Shown here: positions 30,098 to 40,677 of the stretch, piece by piece
Layout: every line of letters begins with the position of its first letter
How positions within the stretch are numbered: position 1 is the stretch's first letter
Source: Mariprofundus aestuarium
GTDB lineage: Bacteria; Pseudomonadota; Zetaproteobacteria; Mariprofundales; Mariprofundaceae
Assembly (NCBI RefSeq): GCF_002795805.1
Contig: NZ_CP018799.1
Location: forward strand, 489,001-553,000
Direction: 5' to 3'
Length of the DNA stretch: 64,000 bases
Program-made: the position numbers and the translations under genes
The notes under the pieces: generated by a model
What the model was told of the DNA's origin: nothing
What the model saw: the letters and a program-made list of their open reading frames with translations, nothing else
The model's database searches: none

Positions 30098-31098
30098 CGA
30101 ATTCCTCTTATCACCTTGAAGCCTTCAGCTTCAATCAGTGTTTGGGATGTTTTCAGGCCCGATTGCAGTACAGCCTCGTACGGCAGCTTACGGTTGGCTA
30201 CCAGGTAAAGCAGACCGCCCGGTTTCAGGGCGCGACAGGCGTTGATAATGATCTGCTGGCCAAGATCAATATCGCGATCCTGACCGGTATGAAAGGGCGG
30301 GTTGCAGGCGATCCACGCCATATTTTCGGGCAACGGTTGGCTGGCAGCATCCAGCCAGTGGTATTCTGTTTTATCTGACCAGGCTGTGCAGTTCATCGCG
30401 GCGCAATCGAGTGCCAGATGGTCTGCCTCAACCAGATGCAGACGATCAACCTGTTTGGAAGAGCGAAGGATCTTCTCGCTCAGCAGTCCGTAGCCACAGC
30501 ATAGATCCACACCGGTGCCGGAAAGTTCGGGTAGTTGTTCCAGCAGTAGCAGTGAGCCCCGGTCCGGCCGATCCCAGCTGAACAGGCCTGGCTGTGAAAT
30601 CAGCCCGTGTGACTCGACGCGCTGTTGCTTGCCAGCATTCAACCACTGTGTGGCCAGGTGACCATCTAATGCAGCTGTTTTTCGGGCGGAAAAAATACGA
30701 CACTTGGACTTGGAGGATGAGCTTATTTTTCCTGCCAGCTTTTTCAGGGCATCCTCATAACTTTTTGCGCCATGATTATTGGCGCAGGCAACCAGTAGCC
30801 GCCCTTGATCAGTAAGCTGCTGCATCGCTGTCGCCATCCATGCAAGTGTCTGCTGTTTGTTTTTTGCAGGTAACAGCAGGATCAAATCGTATGGAGTGCC
30901 AGCAGAAGGCAATGCGGGAGAGACAGCCATACCCATGCCTTTAAGGGCATCATATCCGGGTTTGAACTGCTGCCAGAGTTCAAGTTGGGCCTGTTCATTC
31001 AACGCTGTTAATAGCTCATGGGCCTGCGCGTTGATGATCAGGGTGCGTGTCGCGGGAGTCCCGAGTGCGGCACGATATAAAAGTTCAATGGCTGACAT
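30094..31098 (-). CDS. RsmC/RlmG-like rRNA guanine N2-methyltransferase
   Basis: A 334-residue protein with two methyltransferase-like halves. The N-terminal half is degenerate; the C-terminal half has the SAM site GVDLCCGYGLLSEKI and the catalytic NPPFHTG motif of N2-guanine methyltransferases. RsmC (16S G1207) and RlmG (23S G1835) share this layout, and the choice is open. The ATG at 31098 starts the recognisable fold. Confidence 0.82.
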   Translation of the reverse strand: MSAIELLYRAALGTPATRTLIINAQAHELLTALNEQAQLELWQQFKPGYDALKGMGMAVSPALPSAGTPYDLILLLPAKNKQQTLAWMATAMQQLTDQGRLLVACANNHGAKSYEDALKKLAGKISSSSKSKCRIFSARKTAALDGHLATQWLNAGKQQRVESHGLISQPGLFSWDRPDRGSLLLLEQLPELSGTGVDLCCGYGLLSEKILRSSKQVDRLHLVEADHLALDCAAMNCTAWSDKTEYHWLDAASQPLPENMAWIACNPPFHTGQDRDIDLGQQIIINACRALKPGGLLYLVANRKLPYEAVLQSGLKTSQTLIEAEGFKVIRGIR

Positions 31099-31155
31099 GG
31101 TTTGAGACTGTATGAAGTGAGCCAACTGCTGTCCAATGGTTGAGTAGATATAAAC

Positions 31156-31188
31156 AAAAAAAAGGAGCTGCGATTTCTCGCAACTCCT
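31156..31188 (-). terminator. Terminator downstream of tRNA-Phe
   Basis: On the minus strand, AGGAGTTGCGA-GAAA-TCGCAGCTCCT (GNRA tetraloop, one G-U pair) followed by seven T residues, eight bases after the tRNA end. Confidence 0.88.
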
Positions 31189-31195
31189 TTTCATG

Positions 31196-31271
31196 TGGTG
31201 GGCAGGGAGGGAATCGAACCCCCGACACGTGGATTTTCAGTCCACTGCTCTACCGACTGAGCTACCTGCCC
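31196..31271 (-). tRNA. tRNA-Phe (anticodon GAA)
   Basis: 76 bases with acceptor GGGCAGG/CCTGCCC, D arm GCTC-AGTCGGTA-GAGC, anticodon loop CTGAAAA (GAA), T loop GGTTCGATTCC and encoded CCA. Confidence 0.97.
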
Positions 31272-31456
31272 AAGTGCCCCTTTCGGAACGGGGCGGATTA
31301 TGGTTCAAAAGTGATCAGATGCAAGTCCAAATTATCAGCCAGTTGAGCAAATCAGTGTGTGATCGGGTTTGTGCGCTCGCTTCAGTAAAGGAAAAGCAAA
31401 TAACTTAAGGCCATCATAATCCAGATCAGCATAATAGTTCCCGACCTGTTGTTTGC

Positions 31457-32164
31457 TTACAGTAAAAATAGGCCTTCGAAAGTTTGTGATACAGGACCTT
31501 CCAATTTGATGTTTTTCGGGCAGCCGGAAACAGTGACCGTGCCGCCGGGCATCTCAATGGTCAGCGGGCGAACCTCACCTTCAGTAGACCAAATCGCAGC
31601 GGCAGTGGCACAGGCACCACTCCCGCATGCAAGTGTGTGACCTGCACCTCGCTCAATAATGTCGATATAGACATGGCTGGCAATCTGGCCGGTAACAATC
31701 TCAACATTACGGTCAGTAGGGAACGCTTCAATGGCTTCAAAGAAAACGCGATGTTTATTGCCGATATTGATATCGACATGTGACTCTGTGGAATCGGTAA
31801 CGGTAGCCGCTCCCATGTCTACGCAGATGCCATTAATGGTAGTTTCTGCATAAGCATTGCGGTCAGCTAGAGCAATGGAGACATACTCTTTTCCTAGCTG
31901 CTTCATGAGCAGGTGACCCACGCAACGCAGGCCATTGCCGCAGTTGGCAGCTTCGCTTCCATCACTGTTGAAGATGCGCATGGCGGCATCAGCAGTCTCA
32001 GATTTTTCAAGCACCAGCAGCTGATCACAGCCAATGCCGTAGCGGCGCTCGGTAATGCGGCGTACAAACTCTGTGGTCAGGGTTGGGATCTCTGTGGTCA
32101 GGCCGTTAAGCACGATAAAGTCGTTGCCCTGTGCCTGCATCTTGGTGAAGGGGAGGCTGCTCAC
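31457..32164 (-). CDS. dapF: Diaminopimelate epimerase (short form)
   Basis: A 235-residue enzyme converting LL- to meso-diaminopimelate. Both catalytic cysteines are present (NCGNGLRC and ACGSGACA), as are [11 protein letters not shown] at the start and the conserved Asn in IGNKHRVFF. It is about 40 residues shorter than typical DapF: the segment between the Asn site and ERGAG is condensed. The gene overlaps queF by four bases and is last in the dapE-queF-dapF operon. Confidence 0.9.
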   Translation of the reverse strand: MSSLPFTKMQAQGNDFIVLNGLTTEIPTLTTEFVRRITERRYGIGCDQLLVLEKSETADAAMRIFNSDGSEAANCGNGLRCVGHLLMKQLGKEYVSIALADRNAYAETTINGICVDMGAATVTDSTESHVDINIGNKHRVFFEAIEAFPTDRNVEIVTGQIASHVYIDIIERGAGHTLACGSGACATAAAIWSTEGEVRPLTIEMPGGTVTVSGCPKNIKLEGPVSQTFEGLFLL

Positions 32165-32535
32165 TTGCGGTGCTCGACTTCAACCGTGGTGTAAACACCT
32201 CCGCGTACGTTGAATATGGCCTGAACCTTGATGTAACGCGGGTCGAGCAGTTCAATCAGGTCATTGGCGATCATGTTGGTCACCTTCTCATGGAAGTGGC
32301 CCTCATCCCGGAAGCTCCAGTAGTAGAACTTCAACGATTTCAGCTCCACGCAGGACTGATCTGGAATGTAATCAAGCTTGATCTCAGCGAAGTCTGGCTG
32401 GCCGGTTTTAGGACAGAGACAGGTGAACTCAGGTGAATCGATGCGGACATGGTAGTCGCGCTCCGGATTTGGGTTTTCAAATGTTTCCAGATACCGGGTC
32501 GGCTTGTTGATTACGGTGCCAAGTTTCTCAGTCAT
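32161..32535 (-). CDS. queF: NADPH-dependent preQ0 reductase, short QueF
   Basis: A 124-residue unimodular QueF. The nucleophilic Cys lies in [12 protein letters not shown] and the NADPH-binding pattern is ELKSLKFY. It reduces 7-cyano-7-deazaguanine to preQ1 for queuosine synthesis. It sits between dapE (two bases upstream) and dapF (overlapping), an arrangement with no obvious pathway logic. No preQ1 riboswitch was seen. Confidence 0.93.
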   Translation of the reverse strand: MTEKLGTVINKPTRYLETFENPNPERDYHVRIDSPEFTCLCPKTGQPDFAEIKLDYIPDQSCVELKSLKFYYWSFRDEGHFHEKVTNMIANDLIELLDPRYIKVQAIFNVRGGVYTTVEVEHRK

Positions 32536-32537
32536 GT

Positions 32538-33662
32538 TTAAACCTCAAAATTTTCAATAATATCGGTGTAGATCGCAGTCAGCGTTGCCAGTTCACGCAC
32601 GGCGACACATTCACCCACCTGATGGATGGTGCTGTTAGTCGTACCAAGCTCCACTACAGGTACACCCGCTGCAGCAAGGAAACGGCCATCGGAGGTGCCG
32701 CCACCTGTGTCGCGCACCGTTTTGATGCCGGTTATGCTTTTAATGCTGTTGCAGACCAGCTCCAGAAAGGGGCCGTCGGCTGTCGAAAAGGCAGTGGCAG
32801 AGTGGTCGAACTCCAGTGTTACATCGCACCCCGCGCAGGCGGCCTCTAGCGCACTCTTGATGCCGTCAAAATTGTTTCCTGGGTTATAACGGATATCGAT
32901 CAGTGCTTCGCAGTGTCCGGGGATCACGTTGGTAGCACCTGTGCCACCGTTCACATTGGTGATCTGGCAACTGGTCGGCGGGAATCCCTCTGTCGGTTCA
33001 CCCCAGTTGATCTCTGCAATCCTGGCCAGTGCGGGAGCCGCATGATGAATGGCATTATCGGCATCCTGTGGGTAGGCTGAATGCCCCTGCTTGCCGTGGA
33101 ATGTGACTTTGACCTGTACCACGCCGCGACGACCGCGCCGGATTGTGTCACCGACATGTTTAAAGCTGGATGGCTCACCGACGATTGCGGCATCGGGGAG
33201 TGTTCCGTTTGCCTGCATATGCTCGATAATGCGGATGGTTCCGTCGATCGAGTCACCCTCCTCATCGGAGGTGATCAACAGCTGAATGGTTGGCAGCGGG
33301 GTGTATTCACTGCAGAGCTTGCCGACTGCTGCAATCCAGCAGGCGATACCGCCCTTCATATCCTGCGCGCCGCGCCCGTGCAAAATGCCATCGATAATCT
33401 CACCGGAGAATGGAGCATGTGCCCACTTCTCAACAGGGCCGGTTGGCACCACGTCGGTATGCCCAGCAAATGCCAGCGTACCTTTCAGCTCTCCCTGGCG
33501 GGAGTAGATGCTGTTGGTGATGCCTCCGGCATCTACAGCGGTACGGACGAAACCGAGTGGAGCCAGCAGCGTTTTAATGTAGTTCTGGCAACCGCCATCA
33601 TCCGGCGTAATAGATTCACGTTGAATCAGTTTTACAGCAATATTTGTAGCGATTTCAGACAT
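32538..33662 (-). CDS. dapE: Succinyl-diaminopimelate desuccinylase
   Basis: A 374-residue M20-family di-zinc hydrolase. Metal ligands are visible in [17 protein letters not shown] and the catalytic SDEEGDS. It removes succinate in the succinylase branch of lysine and peptidoglycan-precursor synthesis, two steps before meso-DAP, which fits dapF in the same operon. Confidence 0.93.
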   Translation of the reverse strand: MSEIATNIAVKLIQRESITPDDGGCQNYIKTLLAPLGFVRTAVDAGGITNSIYSRQGELKGTLAFAGHTDVVPTGPVEKWAHAPFSGEIIDGILHGRGAQDMKGGIACWIAAVGKLCSEYTPLPTIQLLITSDEEGDSIDGTIRIIEHMQANGTLPDAAIVGEPSSFKHVGDTIRRGRRGVVQVKVTFHGKQGHSAYPQDADNAIHHAAPALARIAEINWGEPTEGFPPTSCQITNVNGGTGATNVIPGHCEALIDIRYNPGNNFDGIKSALEAACAGCDVTLEFDHSATAFSTADGPFLELVCNSIKSITGIKTVRDTGGGTSDGRFLAAAGVPVVELGTTNSTIHQVGECVAVRELATLTAIYTDIIENFEV

Positions 33663-33665
33663 TCG

Positions 33666-33726
33666 GCAACCCTAATCAAAAGGTACTGCTGGTGGTACTG
33701 CGAATTATTCGAATAGCTAGGGTTGC
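33666..33726. repeat. Long-loop inverted repeat upstream of dapE
   Basis: GCAACCCTA at 33666-33674 is repeated inverted as TAGGGTTGC at 33718-33726, around a 43-base loop containing two copies of GGTACTG. It could form a hairpin at the end of the DUF4936 transcript or be an operator before dapE. Confidence 0.3.
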
Positions 33727-33733
33727 TTGCGGC

Positions 33734-33997
33734 TCAGAGTTTATCGACTCTCTGGAAGCTTTCGCAGCGGCGTTCGATATTAGCAAATAGTGGGTTTCCG
33801 GAAGCCAGCCTTTCGATGCGTTTGATCGTGGCGCTAGTCACATCACTATAGGTTTCCATGAACGTGGTTTGTTCATTCCCCTTGCGTACAAATAGGTTGC
33901 CTCGTACGCCGGCATGTTCTTCGGCCTCGTCAAGCCACTCTATTAACTTAGGCTCCAGTTTTTCGTCAGCGTGGTACCAGATGAAGGCATCAGGCAT
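33734..33997 (-). CDS. DUF4936-like small protein
   Basis: An 87-residue soluble protein starting MPDAFIWYHADEKLEPKL, resembling the DUF4936 family of beta- and related proteobacteria (function unknown; ferredoxin-like fold predicted there). It overlaps the end of ygfZ by eight bases, so it is translated with the iron-sulphur repair gene. Confidence 0.65.
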   Translation of the reverse strand: MPDAFIWYHADEKLEPKLIEWLDEAEEHAGVRGNLFVRKGNEQTTFMETYSDVTSATIKRIERLASGNPLFANIERRCESFQRVDKL

Positions 33998-34946
33998 GGC
34001 ACGCCTCCAGAATTGTTACGGTAACGTCATTTTCCAGTGAAAGGGGGGCGCCTGCTTCGGCAACCTCGATTGGCAGGAGAGCGATGCCGAAGCAGCAATT
34101 CTCATGATCAATGGCTGCGGATTTCAGTTCGCCAATCTTTACTGTTGATTGAATCGGGCAGGGGAACGAATCTGGTCGGCCGTCGATAGATACACGATAG
34201 AGCTTCTTCTTGATGCCACCACGCCAGTTCATGCGGGCGGTGACCTCCTGACCGACATAACACCCTTTTTCAAAGGATACGCCATTGAATTCAATTAGGT
34301 TGGCATTCAGCGGGTGCATGCTTTCATCCCATTCGGTGCCGAAATCGGGAAAGCCACGGATAATGCGCATCGCTTCAAACTCATCTTCATTTACCGGTTC
34401 GTAACTGCCGAGAGCCTTATCTATTTTCTCTCTGCTACTGATGATCCAGAAGCCACGCGGGCTCTCAGGCATCACCAGCGCAAAGGTGTCTTCGGAACTC
34501 TTGCGGCTGCATGCTAGCCACCCATTTTCCGGTTCCGGCAGATCGAAATCATTTATTGTTGCTGCGGCATTAGCACCCTGTATCGAGCATATGGCGAGGT
34601 CATCGACCACGCCGATGCGAATTTCGTGGCCGAGCGCGAACTGGCGCAGGCGAGAGACAGTAGCGACAGCATGCGAGCCAGGGGTAAGAAGTATTAGTTC
34701 GTCACGGTTGCCTTCTAATATATATAGCTCAGAGGCCGCTTTACCCTGCGGGGTGAGCAGGCAGGCGTGGATGCCCTGACCTGGCGTAAGCTTCTCTAAA
34801 TCCTGTGTGACCTGCCCCTGCAGGTAATCGCGCACGGTAGGGCCCGAAGCTTTCAAAACTGCCCAGCGACTGCGCGGAGCAACCACGGATGATTGTAGCA
34901 GTCGCTCTGCAGTGGCTGCGGATAAGCGGGGAAGGGTTGTTGTCAT
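33990..34946 (-). CDS. ygfZ: tRNA-modifying/iron-sulphur protein YgfZ
   Basis: A 318-residue GcvT-like folate-binding protein with the diagnostic KGCYVGQEVTAR motif (functional Cys). YgfZ supports repair or assembly of iron-sulphur enzymes such as MiaB in a folate-dependent way. It is divergent from thiC, whose product is itself a radical SAM iron-sulphur enzyme. Confidence 0.9.
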   Translation of the reverse strand: MTTTLPRLSAATAERLLQSSVVAPRSRWAVLKASGPTVRDYLQGQVTQDLEKLTPGQGIHACLLTPQGKAASELYILEGNRDELILLTPGSHAVATVSRLRQFALGHEIRIGVVDDLAICSIQGANAAATINDFDLPEPENGWLACSRKSSEDTFALVMPESPRGFWIISSREKIDKALGSYEPVNEDEFEAMRIIRGFPDFGTEWDESMHPLNANLIEFNGVSFEKGCYVGQEVTARMNWRGGIKKKLYRVSIDGRPDSFPCPIQSTVKIGELKSAAIDHENCCFGIALLPIEVAEAGAPLSLENDVTVTILEACHA

Positions 34947-35048
34947 GGGGCTATTCTAGCAGTTATCCGGAAAAGTCCATCCTCACTCCTGCAATGGTTT
35001 TCAGTATAGTGGCTATGCCCTACGATGCGAGTCCGTTATAGTTCCGCC

Positions 35049-35067
35049 CCGCGGAATGTTACCGCGG
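35049..35067 (+). promoter_or_regulatory. Hairpin in the thiC leader
   Basis: CCGCGG-AATGTTA-CCGCGG perfect 6-bp stem, ending five bases before the GGAGG of thiC. No THI-box (TPP riboswitch) sequence such as CTGAGA or ACCTGATCTGG is present upstream, so this hairpin is the only leader structure seen. Confidence 0.4.
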
Positions 35068-35081
35068 TTCTGGAGGAATGA

Positions 35082-36947
<1,866 letters not shown>

Positions 36948-36962
36948 GGAGGGTGCACCCAA

Positions 36963-37058
36963 ATGGAGCTGGCGTGGTTTGTCGTGTGCTTCATTGTTGT
37001 TTTGGTTTTCAAGCTGATTTTTCTTAAAGCAAGGCGCGCCTTGGGTGTGCCTGCTTAG
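36963..37058 (+). CDS. 31-aa single-span membrane peptide downstream of thiC
   Basis: ATG at 36963 is preceded by AGGAGGGTG and encodes MELAWFVVCFIVVLVFKLIF, then a basic tail and stop at 37056-37058. One membrane helix with positive cytoplasmic end. It begins 15 bases after thiC and is probably co-transcribed. Small size keeps confidence moderate; function unknown. Confidence 0.5.
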   Translation: MELAWFVVCFIVVLVFKLIFLKARRALGVPA

Positions 37059-37102
37059 GACGCAAATCCATTATCATTGAAATATTCTGATTCGCCATTG
37101 CA

Positions 37103-37134
37103 CCATTTGGAGCAGCACCCGTTGCTCCAAATGG
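37103..37134. promoter_or_regulatory. 12-bp perfect inverted repeat
   Basis: CCATTTGGAGCA-N8-TGCTCCAAATGG between the thiC unit and the CBS-domain gene. No T tract follows, so it is either a Rho-type or processing hairpin or a dyad operator. Confidence 0.5.
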
Positions 37135-37187
37135 CTTGCCCTTGCCGGGTTCAGAAGATAAATATCGCTTTATAAGCCGTACTGCAG

Positions 37188-37216
37188 TTTAATCATGGCA
37201 CGATCCGGTCTATAAT
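37188..37216 (+). promoter_or_regulatory. Putative sigma-70 promoter of the CBS gene
   Basis: Perfect TATAAT at 37211-37216, 17 bases after a weak TTTAAT -35 box; AGGAG follows before the ATG. Confidence 0.45.
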
Positions 37217-37236
37217 AAGGCTATCAGGAGAATGCC

Positions 37237-37701
37237 ATGCCTAATTCGAAAGTTCTTGCTCGCGATATCATGAATGCCAATCCCCCTTATTGTCAGTTGG
37301 ACAGTTCTATAGATGAGATAGCCAGGCGTTTTGCCGAGGAAGATCTGAGCGGCATGCTGGTTGTCGATGATGACAAGCGGTTGCTCGGTGTGATTACAGA
37401 AAGTGACCTGATTGATCAGCAGAAAAACCTGCATCTGCCGACCGCTGTAGCCCTGTTCGACATGGTGATCCCAATGGGGGAGTCACAGTTTGAGGAGGAG
37501 CTTTCCCGCATGCAGGCTATGACAGCCGAGGATCTGGTGAATGCCGATGTAACGACCGTGGCTGTCGATACCGACCTGAATAGGGTTGCCTCACTTATGG
37601 CAGATCAGCAGATACATCACCTGCCTGTGCTGGATGGAGAATCGGTAGTCGGGATGATCTGTAAACACGATGTCATCAAGGCGCTTGTCAGCGCCAGGTA
37701 A
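37237..37701 (+). CDS. CBS-domain pair protein
   Basis: A 154-residue protein made of two CBS domains (residues about 8-65 and about 95-152), each with the L-G-V-I-T-E-S-D-L or V-G-M-I-C-K-H-D-V segment that closes an adenosyl-nucleotide site. Stand-alone CBS pairs sense AMP/ATP or SAM and regulate partners. It lies five bases before tsaE. Confidence 0.88.
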   Translation: MPNSKVLARDIMNANPPYCQLDSSIDEIARRFAEEDLSGMLVVDDDKRLLGVITESDLIDQQKNLHLPTAVALFDMVIPMGESQFEEELSRMQAMTAEDLVNADVTTVAVDTDLNRVASLMADQQIHHLPVLDGESVVGMICKHDVIKALVSAR

Positions 37702-37706
37702 TACGC

Positions 37707-38135
37707 TTGAAAATCGCCTGTAACAGTGAAGCGGAAACCGTTGCGGTTGCGCAACGGTTTGCCGCCACCCTCAAACCGGGAGATGTGGTGGCGCTTTTCG
37801 GGGATCTTGGTGCGGGTAAAAGTTTTTTCTCACGTGCGGTGATGCGTGCGCTGGGCGTAACAGATGCAGCACTACCGAGCCCCACCTTTGCCATTATCCA
37901 GGAGTATGAGGCAGCCAGCTGCCGGGTCGCACATATGGATTGGTACCGACTTGAAGATGCCGATGAGATCGAGATGTTGGGTGTACGCGATTATTTCCAG
38001 CCGCCATGGGTCACCCTGATCGAATGGCCTGAACGGGCGAAACATGCACTGCCGAATGAGGTGGTTCGGGTATCGTTCAGAACGACAGGTATCGAATCAA
38101 GGGAGGTTGAGTTTGGAAACAGTACCTTCGACTAA
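37707..38135 (+). CDS. tsaE: tRNA t6A biosynthesis ATPase TsaE
   Basis: A 142-residue ATPase with Walker A FGDLGAGKS, SPTFAIIQEY and HMDWYRL (family H-x-D-x-Y-R). TsaE works with TsaB and TsaD to make threonylcarbamoyl-adenosine in ANN-decoding tRNAs. The start is probably TTG at 37707. Its 3' end overlaps the next gene by 23 bases. Confidence 0.9.
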   Translation: MKIACNSEAETVAVAQRFAATLKPGDVVALFGDLGAGKSFFSRAVMRALGVTDAALPSPTFAIIQEYEAASCRVAHMDWYRLEDADEIEMLGVRDYFQPPWVTLIEWPERAKHALPNEVVRVSFRTTGIESREVEFGNSTFD

Positions 38136-40662
38136 TACAGATAACGCTCTGCCTGAACCCAAAATAAGAAGAGTCCGGCGCAGGTTTATTGTCCTTTATC
38201 TGTTGGTAGCGCTGGTCTCAGTGCTACTGACGATGTTGCCACTGATCGTACATCAGGTCGCAACCTCCTGGTTGGAAGATCACGGTGTAAAAGAGGCGCG
38301 CATCGAGAATATCGACATCAATGTTTTTGTCGGAGCCATTGTGATCGAGGGGCTGCGTGCAGGAGAGGGTTTAAAAGTTGATCGACTGGGGCTCGTGATC
38401 GACTGGTGGCCACTGACGAGAAACCATCTGCATGTTGCCGACCTGAATATTACTGGCTCTACCATTCACCTGCAGCAGAATGAGATTGGCGCATGGCAGC
38501 TGGGTGAGCTCAGTATTCCTGCCGCTGCACCGGAGGAGCCGGCTGCCAAGAGCACTGCGACTGAGCCCTGGTATGCAGTTATCGATAAACTAACGCTCGA
38601 AGATGTGACAGTGAAGGTTAACGGCAAACAGTTCGCACTGACCCTGCCGGTCAAACAGTTAGAGCTGCACCTCTCTGCTCCAGAGAAGGGGAAGGAAGAT
38701 CAGGTGTTAGCCAAGAGCCTGCAGGCTGGCAATGTGTACTTCTCCGGTTTCGGTTACAAAGCAGGATTACAGGCGATCGATTTTTCAGGCGAACTCTCTT
38801 TTGCTGCAACAGCTGATGACATCATTGAATCACTGGTAGTGAGCCATGGCGCGCTTGGGCTCAGAGGTATTGGGCTGACGGATGAGAAGGGCAAACAGCT
38901 TCTCTCACTCTCTGATTTTAACCTTAGCGGCTTTAGTGCCGAGCAGCTGAAAAAGTTGGTGATTTCAGGCATATCGCTGGAGCAACTCGCTGTTGAGCCT
39001 GCGCTCACCGGAACTGCCCGTTTGTCCCTGGGGGCTATGCATGCAGGTGGGATTTCAGCCACGCTTGAAGCAGACAGAACGCCCGCAACGATCACGCTTG
39101 GAGATTTGAAACTGAGAAGGTTCGATGTTGTGCAGGAGCCGGGCTCGACTGCTGCAGAGCAGATCTCATTTGGCTCACTGCATACAAGTGGGCTGGTCAC
39201 GAAATTCGGTGCCACCTCAGCGCCGGAATCAGTCAAGCTGGCCTTGATGGAGCTTCGGGAGTTGGCCATCCGCCAGCAGAAAGGGGCAGAACCTCTCGGG
39301 GCGATTGATCTGATTGCGTTAAAACAGTTTGCCATGCAAGGCAGCGATCGTGGCGCGTTTGAGTCGCTGAAGCTGCAGCAGGTCTCGCTGCCCTCAACGG
39401 GTAAGCGGGCGCTCGGTTCGATCGGTTCAATGACGGCCTCGAAAGCTGAATTTGATGGCGAGAATGGATATCGATTGCAGTTACTTGAGTTTGATCGGAT
39501 GCAGATCGACCTGTTGAAACGGAAAAACGGGAAAATGGCCGTGCTGGATGAGCTGGAAAGTAAACCATCTGCGGTGAAACCAGCGGCTGCCAAACAAGCA
39601 GCTAAAGCAGGAGCTGCGAAAAAGGATCCGGTGGTGATCATTGAACGGGTGCAGGTGAATGCCGGAAGTTATATCAATTTCAGGGATGAGTCTGTTTCGC
39701 CTGCGATGGATACACGCCTGACTGTCAGCCGGTTAACTTTTTCACCGCTGGACCTCTCAGGGAAACGCAGTGGCAGGCTTGATCTAAGAACCAGAGTTGG
39801 TAAAGCGGGTCGCCTGAATGTGGGCGGAAAAATTAACCCCTCCGAACGCAGGTTTCAAACAGATTTGAAGGTTTCGCTGAAAAGCTTCGATATGCCTCGC
39901 CTGACTGGTTATCTAGAAGGTGATTTCGGCAAGACCATCGATACTGGCCAGCTCTCGATTGAGAGTGAAATAGGCATTAATAAGAGTAAAATTGATGCAA
40001 AGAACAAGCTGATGATACGAAAGCTTACGCTGGGCAACTCCGACAAGAAGGGTGAAATGGCGGAGGGGATGGGTATGCCGGTTGATATGGCGCTGGATAT
40101 GCTGCGTGATGACCGCGGTGATATCGAGATGGATGTGCCGATAACTGGTGACTTAAATGACCCCAATATCAATATAAATGATGCGATTAACAAGGCACTT
40201 GCTTCTGCGCTCTCTGCCGGCGCGATGACCTATGCGACGATGCTTCTGCAGCCCTACGGAGCCATTATTATGGCTGCCAATATGGCCGGTGATGCGATGA
40301 CGAGCGCATCCAGGCCAAAGCTCACACCGATCTATTTCGTGCCGATGGAGATATCCCTGAGTGCAGAGATGAACGACTATGTTGGCAAGATCGGCGAGCT
40401 GTTGAAGAGTAAGAATTTGCGTTTGCAGCTCTGCGGTTTTGCAACGCGTTCCGAGGGTGCACAGATTGCTGAAAAGCGCAAAGCACTGTCTGCTGATGAT
40501 ATTAATGCCAAGCTCCTTGAAATGGCTGAGGCACGTTCAGATTTGGTGATGAACATGCTGTTGGGCAAGGGGATTGATTCGGAGCGGTTGTTCAACTGCC
40601 GGGCACAGATTGATGATAAAGTGAAACAAGCGCAGCCCCGGGTTGATCTGCTTCTCGATTAA
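38113..40662 (+). CDS. DUF748 / AsmA-like envelope protein
   Basis: An 849-residue protein with one N-terminal membrane helix (about residues 22-45) and a long periplasmic beta-rich region of AsmA/DUF748 type (ARIENIDINVFVGAIVIEGL). Near the C-terminus is GDLNDPNININDAINKALA, the usual AsmA-family ending, and then a small LRLQLCGFATRSEGA domain of OmpA-like appearance. AsmA-like proteins are thought to move phospholipids between membranes. The TTG at 38113, preceded by GGGAGG, is the best start. It lies inside the end of tsaE, indicating coupling. Confidence 0.78.
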   Translation: METVPSTNTDNALPEPKIRRVRRRFIVLYLLVALVSVLLTMLPLIVHQVATSWLEDHGVKEARIENIDINVFVGAIVIEGLRAGEGLKVDRLGLVIDWWPLTRNHLHVADLNITGSTIHLQQNEIGAWQLGELSIPAAAPEEPAAKSTATEPWYAVIDKLTLEDVTVKVNGKQFALTLPVKQLELHLSAPEKGKEDQVLAKSLQAGNVYFSGFGYKAGLQAIDFSGELSFAATADDIIESLVVSHGALGLRGIGLTDEKGKQLLSLSDFNLSGFSAEQLKKLVISGISLEQLAVEPALTGTARLSLGAMHAGGISATLEADRTPATITLGDLKLRRFDVVQEPGSTAAEQISFGSLHTSGLVTKFGATSAPESVKLALMELRELAIRQQKGAEPLGAIDLIALKQFAMQGSDRGAFESLKLQQVSLPSTGKRALGSIGSMTASKAEFDGENGYRLQLLEFDRMQIDLLKRKNGKMAVLDELESKPSAVKPAAAKQAAKAGAAKKDPVVIIERVQVNAGSYINFRDESVSPAMDTRLTVSRLTFSPLDLSGKRSGRLDLRTRVGKAGRLNVGGKINPSERRFQTDLKVSLKSFDMPRLTGYLEGDFGKTIDTGQLSIESEIGINKSKIDAKNKLMIRKLTLGNSDKKGEMAEGMGMPVDMALDMLRDDRGDIEMDVPITGDLNDPNININDAINKALASALSAGAMTYATMLLQPYGAIIMAANMAGDAMTSASRPKLTPIYFVPMEISLSAEMNDYVGKIGELLKSKNLRLQLCGFATRSEGAQIAEKRKALSADDINAKLLEMAEARSDLVMNMLLGKGIDSERLFNCRAQIDDKVKQAQPRVDLLLD

Positions 40663-40677
40663 CAGCGGCCTATGGAA

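Noticed and set aside
31140-31408. Plus-strand frames of 68-71 codons across the tRNA-Phe region
   Set aside because: They read through the antisense of a complete tRNA and its terminator.
34947-35081. TPP riboswitch expected upstream of thiC
   Set aside because: None of the conserved THI-box segments could be found by eye, so no riboswitch is called.
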